From contig JAHEEL010000024.1 of assembly GCA_024640745.1 (NCBI GenBank), positions 1 to 16,269 on the forward strand: a stretch of 16,269 nucleotides of DNA, in the 5' to 3' direction. The DNA comes from Actinomycetes bacterium (GTDB taxonomy: Bacteria; Actinomycetota; Acidimicrobiia; Spongiisociales; UBA5794). Under the pieces are notes generated by a model that worked only from the letters and a program-made list of their open reading frames with translations, made no database searches and was not told where the DNA came from. Positions 14,138-16,269 of the stretch are shown here, piece by piece (the first letter of the stretch is position 1; each line of letters opens with the position of its first letter). The translations under genes and the position numbers were made by a program.

Positions 14138-14151
14138 CTGATCGCGATCAG
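14138..14151. promoter_or_regulatory. Perfect 14-bp palindrome near the DUF1254 gene start
   Basis: CTGATCG and CGATCAG are adjoining perfect inverted arms lying immediately upstream of the ribosome binding site of the DUF1254 gene. In this position a bound protein could block transcription. GATC-rich palindromes are frequent in such DNA, so function is tentative. Confidence 0.4.
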
Positions 14152-14194
14152 CCGCATGCGTCACGGAGCGCGGAAGGGTCTTCGATGCCGCGTT

Positions 14195-14211
14195 TGTGAC
14201 GTTGTGTCACA
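14195..14211. promoter_or_regulatory. 17-bp palindrome resembling a CRP-type site
   Basis: TGTGAC and GTCACA are perfect arms around GTTGT. The layout TGTGA-N7-TCACA is one base longer than the TGTGA-N6-TCACA consensus of CRP-family regulators. It lies between the divergent DUF1254 and TetR genes. A CACACCG direct repeat with a 10-base period (14208 and 14218) overlaps its right side. Confidence 0.45.
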
Positions 14212-14221
14212 CCGTAGCACA

Positions 14222-14234
14222 CCGGTCGGACCGG
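14222..14234. promoter_or_regulatory. 13-bp palindrome just upstream of the TetR -35 box
   Basis: CCGGTC and GACCGG are perfect arms around a single G and end six bases before the TTGGGG -35 box. The place and size fit an operator for the divergently arranged TetR regulator. Confidence 0.45.
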
Positions 14235-14240
14235 CTCTCT

Positions 14241-14269
14241 TTGGGGAAGCGGCTATCGGCTCCTAGCCT
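14241..14269 (+). promoter_or_regulatory. Promoter of the leaderless TetR gene
   Basis: TTGGGG (14241-14246) and TAGCCT (14264-14269) are separated by exactly 17 bases, and the ATG follows six bases after the -10. No Shine-Dalgarno sequence is present. This is the most complete promoter of the leaderless type in the window. Confidence 0.6.
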
Positions 14270-14275
14270 CTCGGC

Positions 14276-14893
14276 ATGGGTGATCGAGCGAGCCGTCAGC
14301 CTGGAACGAAGACACGCTCCAAGATCCTCGACGCCACCGCGGGGATCCTCGAGGAACAGGGTATGAGCGAGGCAACCGTCACTTCCATCATGGAGCGGGC
14401 CGGCGTGTCGCGGACTGCGTTCTACCGCCAGTTCAATGGCGTGAACGGGGTTGTGGCCGCACTGCTCGAGTCCCTGGTTGTCGAGCTGTTCGGCGAGGCC
14501 GGCGACTGGTTCAAAGACGACGACGCCGTCGGCAGCCGCGGAGTGATCTGGGACAACGCAATGCGCGATGCCCGTGCCATTAAGCCGCGTATCAGGCTGT
14601 TCAGCGCCATCGTGGATGCCGCAGCCCTGGATGAATCCCTCCGCACGATGTGGCGCACCACCATTACCCAGAACTGGATCGATGCGACTGCGGCAGCGAT
14701 ACGCCGCGACCAGATCGCCGGCGTGATCCGACCGGGCCTCGATCCCGATTCCACTGCACTTGCGCTCACGCTCATGAGCGAACAGCTCGCCCTGGAAGTG
14801 CTGGGACGCCAGGACGCCGAGCCCGATCGATACGCTGAGATCCTCACACCCATTTGGGGCGCCGTCCTCTTCGGTGTCGATGACGCTGGCTGA
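14276..14893 (+). CDS. TetR-family transcriptional regulator, divergent from DUF1254 gene
   Basis: A 205-residue protein. The TetR DNA-binding domain spans about residues 13-60: TRSKILDATAGILEEQGMSE, then the helix-turn-helix ATVTSIMERAGVSRTAFYRQF. The C-terminal ~140 residues are helical (ligand and dimer domain), with no ligand apparent. It shares little beyond the family pattern with the TetR encoded at 9780. The ATG lies six bases after a promoter hexamer. The divergent DUF1254 gene and the palindromes between them make that gene its likely target. A hairpin follows the stop. Confidence 0.92.
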   Translation: MGDRASRQPGTKTRSKILDATAGILEEQGMSEATVTSIMERAGVSRTAFYRQFNGVNGVVAALLESLVVELFGEAGDWFKDDDAVGSRGVIWDNAMRDARAIKPRIRLFSAIVDAAALDESLRTMWRTTITQNWIDATAAAIRRDQIAGVIRPGLDPDSTALALTLMSEQLALEVLGRQDAEPDRYAEILTPIWGAVLFGVDDAG

Positions 14894-14910
14894 CGAGCAC
14901 CACGATCAAC

Positions 14911-14926
14911 CCCATCCACCGATGGG
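14911..14926 (+). terminator. Hairpin after the second TetR gene
   Basis: CCCATC and GATGGG pair perfectly around a CACC loop, starting 18 bases after the TetR stop. No T tract follows. A second small stem (TGGGA/TCCCA, 14986-14998) lies further on in the same gap. Confidence 0.45.
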
Positions 14927-15104
14927 CCTCTGCGCGCCTTTCGCTCCCAGCAGTGATCTGGTCCGGCGGCGGCCGTCCCATGAGTTGGGAACCTCCCAGT
15001 CGATCTGAACGTCTCAATACCGGACACCAAACCATCCCCATGCACAAAGCCCCCACCTTCATCACCGCACCCAACGCCGTCGCCGACCGATCGGAAGCCT
15101 GCTG

Positions 15105-15803
15105 ATGCGCATCCTCGTCGTCGAGGACGAGCAGGATCTCGCGTCCGCGATCGCCACCAGTCTCCGGCGCGATGGCTATGCCACCGATGTCGCGGCGGAC
15201 GGCGCCAGCGCACTCGACCGGGTCGCCTACAGCGAGTACGACCTCGTGTGCCTCGACCTGAATCTCCCCGACGTCGACGGCCTCGATGTGTGCCGACAGG
15301 TCACGAATGGGGGCACGGCCAACGCCGAATCCGGTCTTCTGCCGCCCAAGGTGATCATGCTGACCGCTCGTGGCGGCATCGATGACCGCATTCGTGGACT
15401 CGACGAAGGTGCCGACGACTACCTCGTCAAGCCCTTCTCCCTGCGCGAGCTGGGTGCCCGGGTCCGGGCGCTGCTGCGTCGTGATAGCGCCCTCGGCAGC
15501 TCCGTGGTGTCCGTCGCCGGTATCGAGGTCGACACCGCCCGCCACGAGGTGACCTACGACGGTGTTCCCGTCGACCTCACCGCCAAGGAGTTTGCCCTGC
15601 TCCGGTGGTTCGTCCTTCACCCCGACGAGGTCCACAGCGCAAAGCGACTCCTCGAACACGTGTGGGACGAGCACGCAGACCCCTTCACCAACACCGTCCG
15701 CGTCACCCTGTCGAACCTGCGCAGGAAGCTCGCCTATGCCCAGCCGGGTGCGAACCCGATCGAGACCATCACCGGACGCGGGTACCGGCTGCGAAGCGCA
15801 TGA
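15105..15803 (+). CDS. OmpR/PhoB-family response regulator
   Basis: A 232-residue regulator. The receiver domain has acidic residues in VVEDEQ (E7, D8), the phosphoacceptor D51 in LVCLDLNLP, T87 in IMLTARG and K109 in DYLVKPFS. The winged-helix output domain (about 130-232) shows LTAKEFALLRWFVLHPDEVH, a VRVTLSNLRRKL recognition helix and the final ITGRGYRLRS wing. About a dozen residues (68-80, GGTANAESGLLPP) are inserted between helix 3 and strand 4 of the receiver compared with the usual length. The ATG at 15105 has GGAAG seven bases upstream. Its stop overlaps the ATG of the sensor kinase gene by 4 bp, so the pair form one two-component operon. The signal is unknown. Confidence 0.93.
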   Translation: MRILVVEDEQDLASAIATSLRRDGYATDVAADGASALDRVAYSEYDLVCLDLNLPDVDGLDVCRQVTNGGTANAESGLLPPKVIMLTARGGIDDRIRGLDEGADDYLVKPFSLRELGARVRALLRRDSALGSSVVSVAGIEVDTARHEVTYDGVPVDLTAKEFALLRWFVLHPDEVHSAKRLLEHVWDEHADPFTNTVRVTLSNLRRKLAYAQPGANPIETITGRGYRLRSA

Positions 15804-16269
15804 GTACGACTCCCTCGCTTCCGCGCACGACCGGCGTCCGGGTGAAGCTCGCCGTCGGCATCGCCGTGGCAACCCTGCTGGTCGCGGCCGTCGTTGCAGT
15901 CACCGCGACAGCCTTCTCGGCGTGGCAGGAGCCCGATTCCTCCGAACCCAGGGTTGGCGTCGCCCAGGTGGACGGCGAGATCGTGGTCCTCGTCGCCGAC
16001 GACGATCCCGCGGCGGCCGCCGAGGCGCGGACCGCCACCCTTCGCTGGAGCCTCGTGGCGCTCGGGCTGTCGGTGATTCCGGCCATCGCCGTCGGCTGGA
16101 TCGTCGCCGGAAGCATGCTCGGCACGGTCAACAACGCACTTGCTGAGGTCGAGGCCGCCGAGGAGGAACGCGACCGCAGGCTTCAGGAGGTCGTGCACGA
16201 GCTGCGCACGCCGCTGGCCGTGATGGGCACCAACCTGGAACTGGCCGCAACGGATCCCGGATCCGACTC
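15800..16269 (+). CDS. Sensor histidine kinase, C-terminus cut by window edge
   Basis: The first ~156 residues of a membrane sensor kinase are visible. A first membrane helix (about 16-40), a short extracytoplasmic loop of about 40 residues (QEPDSSEPRVGV to DDDPAAAAEA), a second helix (about 83-105) and a coiled linker (EVEAAEEERDRRLQE) lead to the H box. The phosphoacceptor is H133 in VVHELRTPLAV, of the HisKA class typical for OmpR-type partners. The ATG at 15800 lies in a 4-bp ATGA overlap with the response regulator stop. No HAMP domain of full length is apparent. The ATP-binding domain lies beyond base 16269. Confidence 0.9.
   Translation, partial: MSTTPSLPRTTGVRVKLAVGIAVATLLVAAVVAVTATAFSAWQEPDSSEPRVGVAQVDGEIVVLVADDDPAAAAEARTATLRWSLVALGLSVIPAIAVGWIVAGSMLGTVNNALAEVEAAEEERDRRLQEVVHELRTPLAVMGTNLELAATDPGSD

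Overview
The window is high-GC bacterial DNA, mostly chromosomal housekeeping and regulatory genes. No phage, IS, CRISPR, tRNA or rRNA signature was seen. Several traits point to an actinobacterium: strong GC bias at third codon positions, GTG starts, 4-bp ATGA/GTGA gene overlaps, two TetR regulators, a HisKA_3/NarL pair and promoters that appear to produce leaderless mRNAs. The DUF5671 protein and leaderless style make an Acidimicrobiia-like host a reasonable guess, but taxonomy is inference.

Left part (1-4345): a possible gene edge running off the left end on the minus strand. Then comes a two-gene operon of a small membrane-anchored protein with an NTF2-like tail and a large DUF5671-type membrane protein built from about six tandem units, followed by a strong hairpin. 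A class III nucleotide cyclase fused to TolB-like and TPR-like regions follows. Its stop codon and that of the convergent minus-strand gene share one CTAG.

Middle (4342-9593): a minus-strand operon encodes a membrane-anchored cupredoxin, an alpha/beta hydrolase and a polytopic membrane protein. It is transcribed divergently from a multi-TM HisKA_3 sensor kinase and its NarL/LuxR response regulator, which overlap by 4 bp. The shared intergenic region carries a 14-bp palindrome directly upstream of a good promoter for the kinase. Control of the cupredoxin operon by this kinase/regulator pair is an inference from layout only.

Right-middle (9594-13028): a TetR gene has a palindromic candidate operator over its own promoter and is coupled to a UspA-like small protein. 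Two small minus-strand genes follow, a short membrane protein with a peculiar Arg/Pro-rich tail and a CxxC/CxxH protein. Next is a diverged ClC-family channel that lacks the gating glutamate and is preceded by a seven-codon leaderless upstream ORF.

Right end (13029-16269): a DUF1254/DUF1214 protein is divergent from a second TetR gene, with three palindromes and a complete promoter between them. An OmpR-type response regulator and an overlapping sensor kinase, cut off by the window edge, close the window.

The most informative cross-cutting signal is the spacing of candidate -10 boxes: at several genes lacking a Shine-Dalgarno site the hexamer lies exactly six bases before the ATG. I saw no clearly novel multi-gene defence or biosynthetic system. 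The best second-look targets are the cupredoxin/hydrolase operon beside its two-component system, the uORF-ClC arrangement, the six-unit DUF5671 protein with its soluble tail, and the cyclase with unusual purine-recognition residues.
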